Shown here in pieces: positions 28,001 to 35,330 of a stretch of DNA of 61,896 nucleotides; positions within the stretch are counted from its first letter, which is position 1, and each line of letters starts with the position of its first letter. Source of the DNA: Labilithrix sp. GTDB taxonomy: Bacteria > Myxococcota_A > Polyangia > Polyangiales > Polyangiaceae. A model generated the notes under the pieces. It saw only the letters and a list, made by a program, of their open reading frames with translations. It was not told where the DNA came from and searched no databases. The position numbers were made by a program, and so were the translations under genes. The stretch covers positions 1-61,896 of the forward strand of contig JAHBWF010000026.1 in NCBI GenBank assembly GCA_019637105.1, written 5' to 3'.

Positions 28001-28098
28001 TTCACCTCGCCTCCCCGAGCCTCCTCGTCCGCCGGCGCCTCGTCGGCGGTCGGCGTGTCCTCGGCATCATCCTTCGGGGGCGCTTCGGGTTCGGCCAT
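25009..28098 (-). CDS. Large membrane glycosyltransferase (ArnT/PMT-like, GT83 type)
   Basis: 1029 residues from the ATG at 28098. The first 85 residues are an acidic, Pro/Ala-rich cytoplasmic tail with the repeated phrase PEPSAREAKEDEPEPSAR. A first helix follows at about 95 (LAIAVLLPVVFFFVLPPL), then a periplasmic loop with GLWDPYELNVADLAR; the Asp-Glu region after the first helix is where this superfamily keeps its catalytic acid. About a dozen more helices run to residue 770. The C-terminal 220 residues form a soluble domain. Such enzymes move a sugar from a polyprenyl-phosphate carrier to lipid, protein or polysaccharide at the outer face of the inner membrane. The acceptor is unknown. 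Divergent from era. Confidence 0.75.
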   Translation of the reverse strand: MAEPEAPPKDDAEDTPTADEAPADEEARGGEVKGNDRPEPSAREAKEDEPEPSARGAKSDPPAESAPPAEGGPRSRGDDGDDGHGPAWLSLAIAVLLPVVFFFVLPPLTKSGLWDPYELNVADLARRVALNLHGATNLALEGADNSLPHLNDLGRPQLPFTSIALGFKLFGLHEWAGRAPLALWGVLGVLATYGFVARLVDRRAAVFSAVALTTMPLYFVQARTMLGDVVMMAALAMSFGGLAVAVFGAREGDARDRAVRAAWLALAAVGLVAGYYTRGSLIGVGVPALAVGAAYLVAVTNGQRLDSLAHAAGGVAALVGVSFAIRGAVAIGADHFDDMTVPIAGALMKPPSKYPTFDFMIGHLAPALAPWSAFVPFAVGRMFTSPTRVRPDAFARESQTRLVLLLGAAVAYVAHGWMAPRADLVTFSAPAVMAAVCGVALRDYERGAHPSVAVGVGTMVLLGLMHHELHKIPEKAFHAFSVASGATFPESFKAHSIAIWTVVLVGFAGIAFLTWVERDPEREPFEPKGYLRVLLALRDAWDGMLALAYFAMVAGASLAGLAVWIGTRQHAKWLPQLSSQMRDAVLNAWWVTAFAPLVAIFAVYFWCDVWVWAFDRAPRGRGTGDVASGLRAVLGRSATRGFEPFEDLAQRLKEGRLRETVPKLVLGKLAVDHDKLEDGVGPVALFVLAPLMYLQVPAVLFLALWQKVGLRPLVAGALAIPSGVALFLVLGVVGDLFRGSRAAFLALFGATVSAVLCFSYYPALANQLSPKEIFESYQRTHKGAEPLALFGVGGRTAAYYAGGQPLILKDTQSAYEWLMGGDPGARRFLAVRAEELSRLNRAYRERTANGDNLPVLDARSSQIVLVASSLRDSEKNQNPLSRIVLTAPPTPQRKLEVVLDDRLQVLGYDIADSAGRLVDRVAPGKKYHMRTYFKVLAPLQSEWDMFIHVDGFRRRHNGDHKICENKYPMSLWLKDDIIMDDHEFSLEPNFSPGAYNLWFGLFVGETRMKVVSGTSDGDNRVNGGALRVQ

Positions 28099-28203
28099 GG
28101 GCAAGATCCGGAGAAAGGAAGGGCAGCTCTGCAGCAAAGACGCGGGCCCTCCTCATACCGCATTCTTCGGTGGGCACGAAGCGTGGTAAACGTGGCCGCT
28201 CCC

Positions 28204-29329
28204 ATGGCCGCTGGAGCCCCGTCGAGTCCTCGCTCCCCCAAGGGCGCCCGCCCGCGCGCGGCCGGCGCGCCGAGCGCCGCCGCGCCGCGGAAGAAGGCGC
28301 GGCCCGCGGGCGCCCCCGCGCCGGCAGGGGCCGCGCGAAGAGCCGCGCCGCAGAAGGCCTCGACCGAGCAAGGCGCGGCCGCGCTTTCAGGGACGATCGC
28401 GCTCGGGCCGGCCCAACGTCGGCAAGAGCACGCTCCTCAACGCGCTGCTCGGCGCGCGCCTCGCGATCACCAGCCACCACCCCCAGACGACGCGCGATCG
28501 CATCGCCGGGATCCTGACCGAGGGTCGGACGCAGTTCGTCTTCCTCGACACGCCCGGCGTGCACAAGCCGAAGAACCGGCTCGGCCAGCGGATGAACGAC
28601 CTCGCGACCGGCTCCGCGGCCGACGCGGACGTCGTCCTCTTCGTCGTCGACGTGGGCCCCCGCGCGGCGCCCGAGGTACGCCCCGACGACGCCGAGGCGC
28701 TCCGCGCCGTGCCCGAGGGCAAGCCGGTGGTCCTCGTGCTCAACAAGATCGACCGCGTCGCGGAGAAGCCGAAGCTCCTCGACGTCCTCCCGACCTACTC
28801 CGCGCTCCGCGACTTCGCCGCCGTCGTCCCCGTGAGCGCCAGGAAGCGCGACGGGACCGAGCGCCTCCTCGGCGTGATCGAGGGGCTCCTGCCCGAGGGC
28901 GAGCACCTCTACCCCGAGGACGAGCTCTCCGACCGTCCCGTCCGCTTCTTCGTCGCGGAGCTCGTGCGCGAGCAGGTCCTCCTCCGGACCCGCCAGGAGG
29001 TCCCGCACGGCGTCGCCGTCACGGTGGACGCCTACGAGGAGCGAAAGAAGCTCACGCACATCACGGTCTCGGTCCACGTGGCGAAGGAGTCGCACAAAGG
29101 GATCGTCATCGGACAGGGCGGCAAGATGCTCGCCGCGATCGGCGCCGCCGCGCGCGAGCGCGCCGAGCGGCTCATCGGCCAGAAGGTCCACCTCGACGTG
29201 CGCGTCAAGACCACGCCCGGCTGGTTCGACGACGCCGCGCGCCTCGTCGACCTCGGCTACGGCGACCAGGGCGGAAAGCCGACGAGGCGGGGGGCGGGCA
29301 GCGCCCGGACAACGCGGATCGAACCATGA
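28204..29329 (+). pseudogene. era: GTPase Era, frame broken in the P-loop as sequenced
   Basis: The ATG at 28204 begins an Ala/Pro/Lys-rich extension of about 65 residues. The G domain starts at SGTIAL, but the frame is lost at about 28405, where the valine-glycine codons of the GRPNVGKST motif read as if two bases (TC) were missing. The following frame restores NVGKSTLLNALLGARL, the switch region HHPQTTRDR, the G3 motif DTPGV, the G4 motif NKID and the C-terminal KH domain (ESHKGIVIGQGGKML, then RLIGQKVHLDVRVK). Restored length is about 375 residues against the usual 300. Era binds 16S rRNA in 30S assembly and is normally essential, so an assembly error is the likeliest cause. Its stop overlaps der (ATGA at 29326). 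Confidence 0.8.
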
Positions 29330-30735
29330 CCAAGCACCACCCCACGCGCGCGTCGCGCGTCCTCCCCGCCGGCTCGCACGGGCTCCCGCTGGTCGCCGTC
29401 GTCGGACGGCCGAACGTCGGCAAGTCGACGCTCTTCAACCGCCTCGCCCGGCGCCGCCTCGCGATCGTCCACGACGATCCGGGCGTGACGCGCGACCGGC
29501 ACTACGTCGACGCCTCCGCCTTCGGCCGCGACTACGTCCTCATCGACACCGGCGGCTTCGACCCCGACAGCGACGACCCGATGAAGTCCGGCATCGCCCG
29601 CCACGTCAAGGCGGCGATCGAAGAGGCCGACGTCGTGGTCTTCGTCAGCGACGCCGCCGTGCCGCTCACCGGCGCCGACCGCGTCGCCGTCAAGCTGCTG
29701 CGCAAGTCCGACAAGCCGGTCATCTTCGCGGCGAACAAGGCCGACTCACCGAAGCTCGACGCGGACGCGTTCGAGGTCTACCGGCTCGGCGTCGAGCAGG
29801 TCTACCCGATCAGCGCGCTCCACGGCCGCGGCATCGGCGAGCTCGAGGCGGCGATCGTCGCCGCGATGCCCGACAAGCGCGCCACCACGGACGACAAGGA
29901 CGAGCGCGTCCCGCGGATCACCATCGCGGGCAAGCCGAACGCCGGGAAGTCGAGCCTGACGAACCGCATCCTCGGCGAGGACCGCATGCTCGTCGACGCG
30001 CGCCCCGGCACGACGCGCGACGCGATCGACGCGCTCGTCGAGCGCGACGGCAAGAAGTACATCTTCGTCGACACCGCGGGCGTCCGCCGCAAGGGCAAGG
30101 TCACCAAGGCCTCGGACGTCGTCGAGTCGGCGAGCGTCGGCGCGGCCATCGGCGCGATGGAGCGCTCGAGCGTCGTCGTGCTGCTCGCGGACGCGAAGGA
30201 GGGCGTCGCCGAGCAGGACGCGAAGATCCTCGGCCTCGCCAACGACCGCGGGCGCGGCATGATCATCGCGCTCAACAAGATCGATCTGCTCTCGAAGTCC
30301 GAGCTCGCGAAGGCCGAGGAGGCCGCGCGCGACAAGATCTCGTTCGCGCCGTTCGTCCCGGTCGTCCACGTGAGCGCGAAGACGGGCCGCGGCATGTCGA
30401 GCCTGTTCTCCACGATCGAGCGCGTGAGCCAGGCGTTCCACACGCGCGTGCCCACCGGCGAGCTGAACCGCTTCTTCGAGTCCGTGCTCCAGACCCGTCC
30501 GCCGCCGACGAGCGGCGGACGCGCGCCTCGCCTGTACTACATCACGCAGGCCGAGACCTCGCCGCCGCTCTTCGTCGTCATCTCGAGCTCGCCGGAGTCG
30601 GTCCATTTTTCGTACCAGCGCTTCGTCGTCAACCAGCTCCGCAAGCACTTCGGGTTCGAGGGCGTGCCGCTCCGCGTGGTCTACCGCGACAAGCGGCGCG
30701 GCAAGAAGAAGGACGACGCCGACGGCGAGGCGTGA
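29326..30735 (+). CDS. der: Ribosome-associated GTPase Der (EngA)
   Basis: 469 residues with two tandem G domains. The first begins near residue 23 (VAVVGRPNVGKSTLFNR) with DTGGF and NKAD. The second begins near 200 (ITIAGKPNAGKSSLTNRI) with DTAGVRRKG and NKID. The C-terminal KH-like domain (about 360-455) ends in VPLRVVYRDKRRGKKK with a basic tail. Der acts in 50S subunit assembly. The gene is coupled to era by a four-base overlap. Its length is normal and it is intact, in contrast to the broken upstream gene. Confidence 0.95.
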   Translation: MTKHHPTRASRVLPAGSHGLPLVAVVGRPNVGKSTLFNRLARRRLAIVHDDPGVTRDRHYVDASAFGRDYVLIDTGGFDPDSDDPMKSGIARHVKAAIEEADVVVFVSDAAVPLTGADRVAVKLLRKSDKPVIFAANKADSPKLDADAFEVYRLGVEQVYPISALHGRGIGELEAAIVAAMPDKRATTDDKDERVPRITIAGKPNAGKSSLTNRILGEDRMLVDARPGTTRDAIDALVERDGKKYIFVDTAGVRRKGKVTKASDVVESASVGAAIGAMERSSVVVLLADAKEGVAEQDAKILGLANDRGRGMIIALNKIDLLSKSELAKAEEAARDKISFAPFVPVVHVSAKTGRGMSSLFSTIERVSQAFHTRVPTGELNRFFESVLQTRPPPTSGGRAPRLYYITQAETSPPLFVVISSSPESVHFSYQRFVVNQLRKHFGFEGVPLRVVYRDKRRGKKKDDADGEA

Positions 30736-30837
30736 GCGTCGAGCGGCCCGGCGCGCGTCGAGCGCCGTCGGACCGGCCGGCGGCGTCTCCGATCCGCGCC
30801 GCGGGCCTTCGGCCGAAGCCGGCGCGCGTCGAGCGCC

Positions 30838-30993
30838 GTGTCCGCGCCTCAGCCGGACGCGGTATCGATCCGCCCGCTCCGCGGCGCGCCGGTCGAGCGT
30901 CTGCCAGCCGGCGGCGTGTCCGCGCCTCAGCCGACGCGGTACCGATCCGCCCGCTCCGCGGCGCGCCGGTCGAGCGTCTGCCAGTCGGCGGCG
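30838..30993. repeat. Tandem 78-bp duplication at the 3' end of the AsmA-like gene
   Basis: Two adjacent copies of a roughly 78-bp unit lie at 30838-30915 and 30916-30993. They differ by one inserted base and two substitutions (GCCGGACGC against GCCGACGC, GGTATCG against GGTACCG, CAGCCGG against CAGTCGG). The second copy encodes the last residues of the minus-strand AsmA-like protein and its stop at 30927. The first copy lies beyond the stop as a non-coding remnant. Confidence 0.8.
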
Positions 30994-33920
30994 TGAGCGG
31001 AGAGCGTCGCGCGGAGCTCGGCGTCGAGCTCCTCGGCGTGCGGCGGTCGTCCCTCGACGCGCTCGGGCTCGGCGATCGTCGGGCGCCCGAGGAGGATCTG
31101 CGCCTCCTCGACGGCCGACGAGACGAACGCCGTGACGCGGTTGTCCTTGAGGAAGCGGCCCAGCGACTCGCCGAGGCCGGCGCGGACGCGGGGACGCTCG
31201 AGCGGCCCCTCGACGCGGATCGGCAGCACCAGCCGGTCGCTGAGCACGCGCGGGAGCGTGAGGATCTTGCTCGTCCGGAGGTACGCCTCGTCGAGGATCA
31301 CCTCGGCGCGGCCGTCGAGCGTCCGCTCCCGCGAGATCCCGAGCTCGGCGACGACGCTCGCGCCGCGGAGCTCGACCTTCACGTCGCGGAGCGAGACCCC
31401 CCAGTCGGTGCCGGAGACGGTGGCGGTCACCGGGCCCGCGGCGTCTTCGTTCGGCGGGCGGAGGCCGTAGCGCGCGAGCGCGGGCCGGACGAGGTCGAGC
31501 GCCGGGAACGCCGCGTCCTCGAGGACCACGTCGCCGGCGACGCGGAGCCTCTCGTCCCGCCGTCCGAGGATCGATCCGGAGAGGCGACCGCGGACGAAGC
31601 GCGCCGGCTCGTGCCCGCCCACCGGCGGCAGCGCGTGGACCGCGACCTGCGAGAACGACACGCGCGCGTGCAGCGCGCCGCCCCGCGACCACACCCCGGA
31701 GGACGCGATCGCGCCGCCGTAGAGCTGCGCGGCGAGGCGGCTCCACATCAGCCCCGCGGCGTCGATCCGGATCGCGGCGTCGACCCCGGAGGCGACGAGC
31801 GCGAGGTCGGCGTACGTGACGACGACCCGCTCGGCCGCGAGCGCGGCGAGCACCGCGGAGCCCTCCCCCGCCGCCACGACGAGCGCGTCGACGCGCACGA
31901 TCCCGTGCGCCTCGTCGCCGCCCGCGAGCGCGCCGGAGGCGACGACGTCGGCGAGCGCGACGTCCCCCGCGACGATCGAGCCCGCCAGGCCGCCCCCACG
32001 CGGCCGCGTGAGCGCGAGCGCGAGCGCCGTCCCCGCCGGCGTCTCCACGTTCACGTCGGCGCGGAGCGAGCGCCCGCCGTCGAGCGAGAGGCGACCGCGG
32101 CCCGAGAGCTCGCGCGGCGGCGCGAACGTCCGCCGCGTCAGCGCGAGGAGCGCCGCGGCGAGCTCGGCGCCGCCCTCCTCGAGCGTGAGGTCGAGGGGCA
32201 CGCTCGCCGGATCCGATGCAAACGGCACGCGCCCGCGCGCGACGAAGCGCCCGCCGTGCGCGCGGAAGCGGAGCTCGTCGTACTCCAGCGCGTCCGGCCC
32301 GAGCGCGACGTCGGCGGTGGCGTCCTCGAGGACGTACGGCGCCAGGTCGGTTCGCGCGCGTACGGCGAGCGCGATCCGAGCCGCCGCCGCGGTCCCGACG
32401 AGCGTGAGCGCCTCTCCACGGCGGACGACGCCGAGCGCGAGCGCGAGCTCGCCGTCCACCGGCGCGACCGGCGCGCGCGCGAAGGCGCCCGTCGCGAGGA
32501 CGTCACGCGCCGCCACGAGCCCGGTGATCCGAGCGCCCTCGCGCGAGACGTCGAGCGCCAGCCTCGACGACGCGCTCGACGCGGTCGCCGCGCCCGTGAC
32601 GGACGGCCCCGCTTCGCCCGGCGCGAGCGTGAAGTCGACGGCGCCGACGACGTCGTCGGGGATCGTCAGCCTCGCGCCGAGCGTGCGCGCGACGTCGCGC
32701 AGGAAGGCCGCGTCGAGCGCGTGCGCCCGCAGCGTCCCGCGCGCCGACGACGGCGCGCGGACGTCCGCGTCGACGTCGACCGTCACGCGCGTCGAGCGCG
32801 CGCGCGCCGACGCGCGCAGCACGGCGCGGTCGTCCTTCACGAACGCTTCCCCTTCGAGGTCGCGCAGGACCACGGCCGGCACGAAGCGCGGCCGGCCGAG
32901 GCGAGCGCCGATCTCCGGCGCGCGGAGCCGGGCGACGACCGCCGGGCGCCGGAGATCGCCGCCGACGTCGAGCTCGATCTGGACGACGTCCTCGTCGCGC
33001 GGGAGCGCCGCGCGAGGCACCCGGCTCCGCCGGAGGAGCGCCGCCGGACGGACGTACGCGTCGACGCGGCCGTCGAGCGCCTCGCCCGACGGGCCGATCG
33101 CGCCGCGCAGCGTCGCTCGGATCGCCTCGGACGCGACGCGGAGCTCCGCCCTCCCTCCTCCCGGGAGGCTCCACGAGAGCTCGCCGTCGAGCTCGGCGTC
33201 GAGCGGGACGAACGACGGGACCTCGAGGCCCCTGCCGGCGAGGCCCGACACCGCGTCGACGAACGGCCCGACGCGCCCGCGCTCGAGCGAGAGCGCGATC
33301 GTCGAGAGCGCGGGCGGGACGAGCGGCGCGGCGGCCTCAGGCTCGGGGGCCGCCGGCGCCTCGAGGCTCCCGCCGCCGACGAAGCGACCGCGGAACACCT
33401 CGCCGTCGAGGCGCCCGCCGTCGAGGCGCCACTCGCGCGAGGAGACGAACAGCCGCGCGCGCCCGCTCATCGGGCTCACCGCCGGGCTCCCCTCCCGCGC
33501 GGTCCACGTCGCGTCCTCGATCGCGAGCTCGCCCCAGATCCACGCCGCCTCGTCGGGCTCCGCCGCCGCGGTGAAGGAGACCGCCGCGCGGAAGCCGGGC
33601 GCCGCGTCGCCGAACGCGACGACACCCTCGAACGCGTGGAGGCGGATGGACGGCAGGCCGTCGATCCCGAGCGCGGTGATCGTCGCGCTGGCGTGCTCGA
33701 GGACGAGGCGACCGCGCGCGCCGATCGGGACGACGACGCCGGAGAGGAGCACGCGCGCGCCGTCCGTCGAGATCTCGGCGACGTCGGCGGCGGGGCCGAG
33801 GCGATCGCGGAGCCACTCGCGGATCGCCGGGAGCCCGAGATCGAGCAGCGCGTTGGCCAGGCTCCCGAGCACGCGGGCGACCGCCCCTGGTCGCGCGGGC
33901 TCGTCCTGGCCGGCGGTCAT
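30927..33920 (-). CDS. AsmA/TamB-like large envelope protein
   Basis: 997 residues from the ATG at 33920, which overlaps the stop of the ArsA-like gene (ATGA). Almost the whole protein is a run of short beta-strands with Asp/Gly/Arg turns, as in the lipid-transport groove of the AsmA/TamB superfamily, for example LDGRAEVILDEAYLR and GRVEGPLERPRVRAG-type segments near the end. The closing VEGPLERPRVRAGLGESLG is the phrase these families show before their C-terminus. There is no clear N-terminal membrane anchor, only an amphipathic helix at about 15-40, which is unusual. I infer a role in phospholipid traffic between membranes. The last codons are duplicated downstream. Confidence 0.65.
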   Translation of the reverse strand: MTAGQDEPARPGAVARVLGSLANALLDLGLPAIREWLRDRLGPAADVAEISTDGARVLLSGVVVPIGARGRLVLEHASATITALGIDGLPSIRLHAFEGVVAFGDAAPGFRAAVSFTAAAEPDEAAWIWGELAIEDATWTAREGSPAVSPMSGRARLFVSSREWRLDGGRLDGEVFRGRFVGGGSLEAPAAPEPEAAAPLVPPALSTIALSLERGRVGPFVDAVSGLAGRGLEVPSFVPLDAELDGELSWSLPGGGRAELRVASEAIRATLRGAIGPSGEALDGRVDAYVRPAALLRRSRVPRAALPRDEDVVQIELDVGGDLRRPAVVARLRAPEIGARLGRPRFVPAVVLRDLEGEAFVKDDRAVLRASARARSTRVTVDVDADVRAPSSARGTLRAHALDAAFLRDVARTLGARLTIPDDVVGAVDFTLAPGEAGPSVTGAATASSASSRLALDVSREGARITGLVAARDVLATGAFARAPVAPVDGELALALGVVRRGEALTLVGTAAAARIALAVRARTDLAPYVLEDATADVALGPDALEYDELRFRAHGGRFVARGRVPFASDPASVPLDLTLEEGGAELAAALLALTRRTFAPPRELSGRGRLSLDGGRSLRADVNVETPAGTALALALTRPRGGGLAGSIVAGDVALADVVASGALAGGDEAHGIVRVDALVVAAGEGSAVLAALAAERVVVTYADLALVASGVDAAIRIDAAGLMWSRLAAQLYGGAIASSGVWSRGGALHARVSFSQVAVHALPPVGGHEPARFVRGRLSGSILGRRDERLRVAGDVVLEDAAFPALDLVRPALARYGLRPPNEDAAGPVTATVSGTDWGVSLRDVKVELRGASVVAELGISRERTLDGRAEVILDEAYLRTSKILTLPRVLSDRLVLPIRVEGPLERPRVRAGLGESLGRFLKDNRVTAFVSSAVEEAQILLGRPTIAEPERVEGRPPHAEELDAELRATLSAHAADWQTLDRRAAERADRYRVG

Positions 33921-35074
33921 ACGCCCCCGGACATCAACACGTCGGAGAGCCTCGCCAGGAGCGCGACGTCGTGGACGTCGGTCTCGAGCTCGGCGACCCG
34001 GACCGTGGGCATCCCGCCGGCGGTCGTCGCGAGCGCGCGCACGTTCGCCGCGTCGAGCGACGCGAGCCGGGCGGCGTCGCCGTGCGCCTGGACGAGGCGC
34101 GCCGGCGCGTCCTCCTCGAGCGACAAGCCGCGCTCGGCGATCCCCGCCGCGGCGTCGGCCTCGGTCACGCCGCGCTCGGCGAACGGCGGCGGGACGTGGA
34201 AGCGGTTCACGACGAGCGCGCCGCGCGGCATGCGCGCGTCCTCGAGGCGCTCCGCGAAGTAGAGGACCTCCTTGATCGCCGGGGGCGCGGGGCTCGTGAC
34301 GAGCACGAACGCGACGTCGCTGCCGCGGAGCGTCTGCTGGACGCGTGAGGCGCGCTCCTTGAAGCCGCCGAAGAGGTCGTTGAGCTCCGCGATGAACTCG
34401 GCCATCGCCTCGAGGAAGCCCCCGCCCGTGATCTTGCCGATCCCCTTGAGGACCGCGGCGGCGCTCTTGGCGATGAGGTTCAGCGAGAACTTCCCGCTGC
34501 TCTGGAACGCCTCGACGAACCACCTCATCGTCGCGGAGTCGAGCGCCTCGATCAGGCGCTCGGGCGCGTCGAGGAAGTCGAGCGCGTTGGCCGTCGGCGG
34601 TGTGTCGAGGACGACGAGGTCGTAGCGCGGGTCGTCCTTCACGGCGACGAGCTTCTCCATCGCCATGTACTCCTGGGTGCCGGCGAGCGACGTGGAGACG
34701 TACTGGTAGAGCTTGTTCGAGAGAAGCTTGTCGGCTTTGTCCTTCGACGACGAGTAGCGGACGACGAGCTCGTCGAAGGTGTGCTTCGTGTCGAGCATCA
34801 TCGCGGTCAGGCTGCCCTTCATCGCGACGCCGGCCGCCTCGAAGCGCGCGTTGTCGACCGTGACCGCCTCGGTCGTCATCTCGGCGATGCCGAGGCTCTC
34901 GGCGAGGCGCTTCGCAGGATCGATCGTGAGGCAGAGGACTCGCTTGCCGCGGCGCGCCGCCGCCACGCTGAGCGCGGCGGCCGTGGTCGTCTTTCCGACG
35001 CCGCCCGCGCCTACCGTCACGAGCACGCGGCGCGTGTCGACGAGCGTGGAGAGCGCGTCCGGCGAGGCATTCAT
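33917..35074 (-). CDS. ArsA/GET3-like ATPase
   Basis: 385 residues. A deviant P-loop GAGGVGKTTTAAAL lies near residue 23, followed by TIDPAKRLAESLG, the signature of ArsA/Get3 ATPases. The switch II region reads VLDTPPTANALDFLDAP near 158. Only one ATPase domain is present, so it would act as a dimer. No arsenic-resistance genes and no conserved metal-binding cysteines are visible, so I favour a role in membrane-protein or envelope function. It is translationally coupled to the AsmA-like gene. The two genes form one operon. Confidence 0.85.
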   Translation of the reverse strand: MNASPDALSTLVDTRRVLVTVGAGGVGKTTTAAALSVAAARRGKRVLCLTIDPAKRLAESLGIAEMTTEAVTVDNARFEAAGVAMKGSLTAMMLDTKHTFDELVVRYSSSKDKADKLLSNKLYQYVSTSLAGTQEYMAMEKLVAVKDDPRYDLVVLDTPPTANALDFLDAPERLIEALDSATMRWFVEAFQSSGKFSLNLIAKSAAAVLKGIGKITGGGFLEAMAEFIAELNDLFGGFKERASRVQQTLRGSDVAFVLVTSPAPPAIKEVLYFAERLEDARMPRGALVVNRFHVPPPFAERGVTEADAAAGIAERGLSLEEDAPARLVQAHGDAARLASLDAANVRALATTAGGMPTVRVAELETDVHDVALLARLSDVLMSGGV

Positions 35075-35122
35075 CGAAGCACTGCTTCTAAATCAACGAG
35101 CGTGAAGCTCGATCGAAATTCA

Positions 35123-35178
35123 GCTCGCGAAGCGAGCGCCGCGTGGGGTGGGGCCCCGAAAAAGCGCGCTTTTTCGGG
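35123..35178. other. Perfect 24-bp palindrome with adjacent hairpin
   Basis: In the spacer between dnaB and the ArsA-like gene lies a fully symmetric 24-bp palindrome at 35155-35178 (half-site CCCGAAAAAGCG). Thirty bases before it a hairpin GCTCGC-gaa-GCGAGC lies at 35123-35137. A further inverted repeat, CCGAGCA...TGCTCGG, sits near 35224-35250. The A5 and T5 tracts in a GC-rich setting would let the palindrome act as a terminator on both strands or as a dimer-binding operator. Confidence 0.6.
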
Positions 35179-35330
35179 ACAGGGCGGCGCGCGCCGCCCC
35201 CGTGATGACGAGGAGCTCAATGGGCCGAGCATGATCCCGAATCGTGCTCGGTCATTTAGCACGTTTTCACTCGCGTTTGACCCGCGGCGCCCGCGCGGCC
35301 CGCTCGGAGCGCGAGCGCGACGAGGCGCGC

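Noticed and set aside
25756-30735. Single plus-strand open frame of 1659 codons across the glycosyltransferase, era and der
   Set aside because: Most of it is antisense to the glycosyltransferase and is Arg/Glu/Ala-rich compositional sequence. Only its end, from 29326, is the real der gene.
33917-35074. Arsenite-pump ATPase function for the ArsA-like protein
   Set aside because: No arsR, arsB, arsC or arsD is near, only one ATPase domain is present, and the metal-binding cysteines are not seen.
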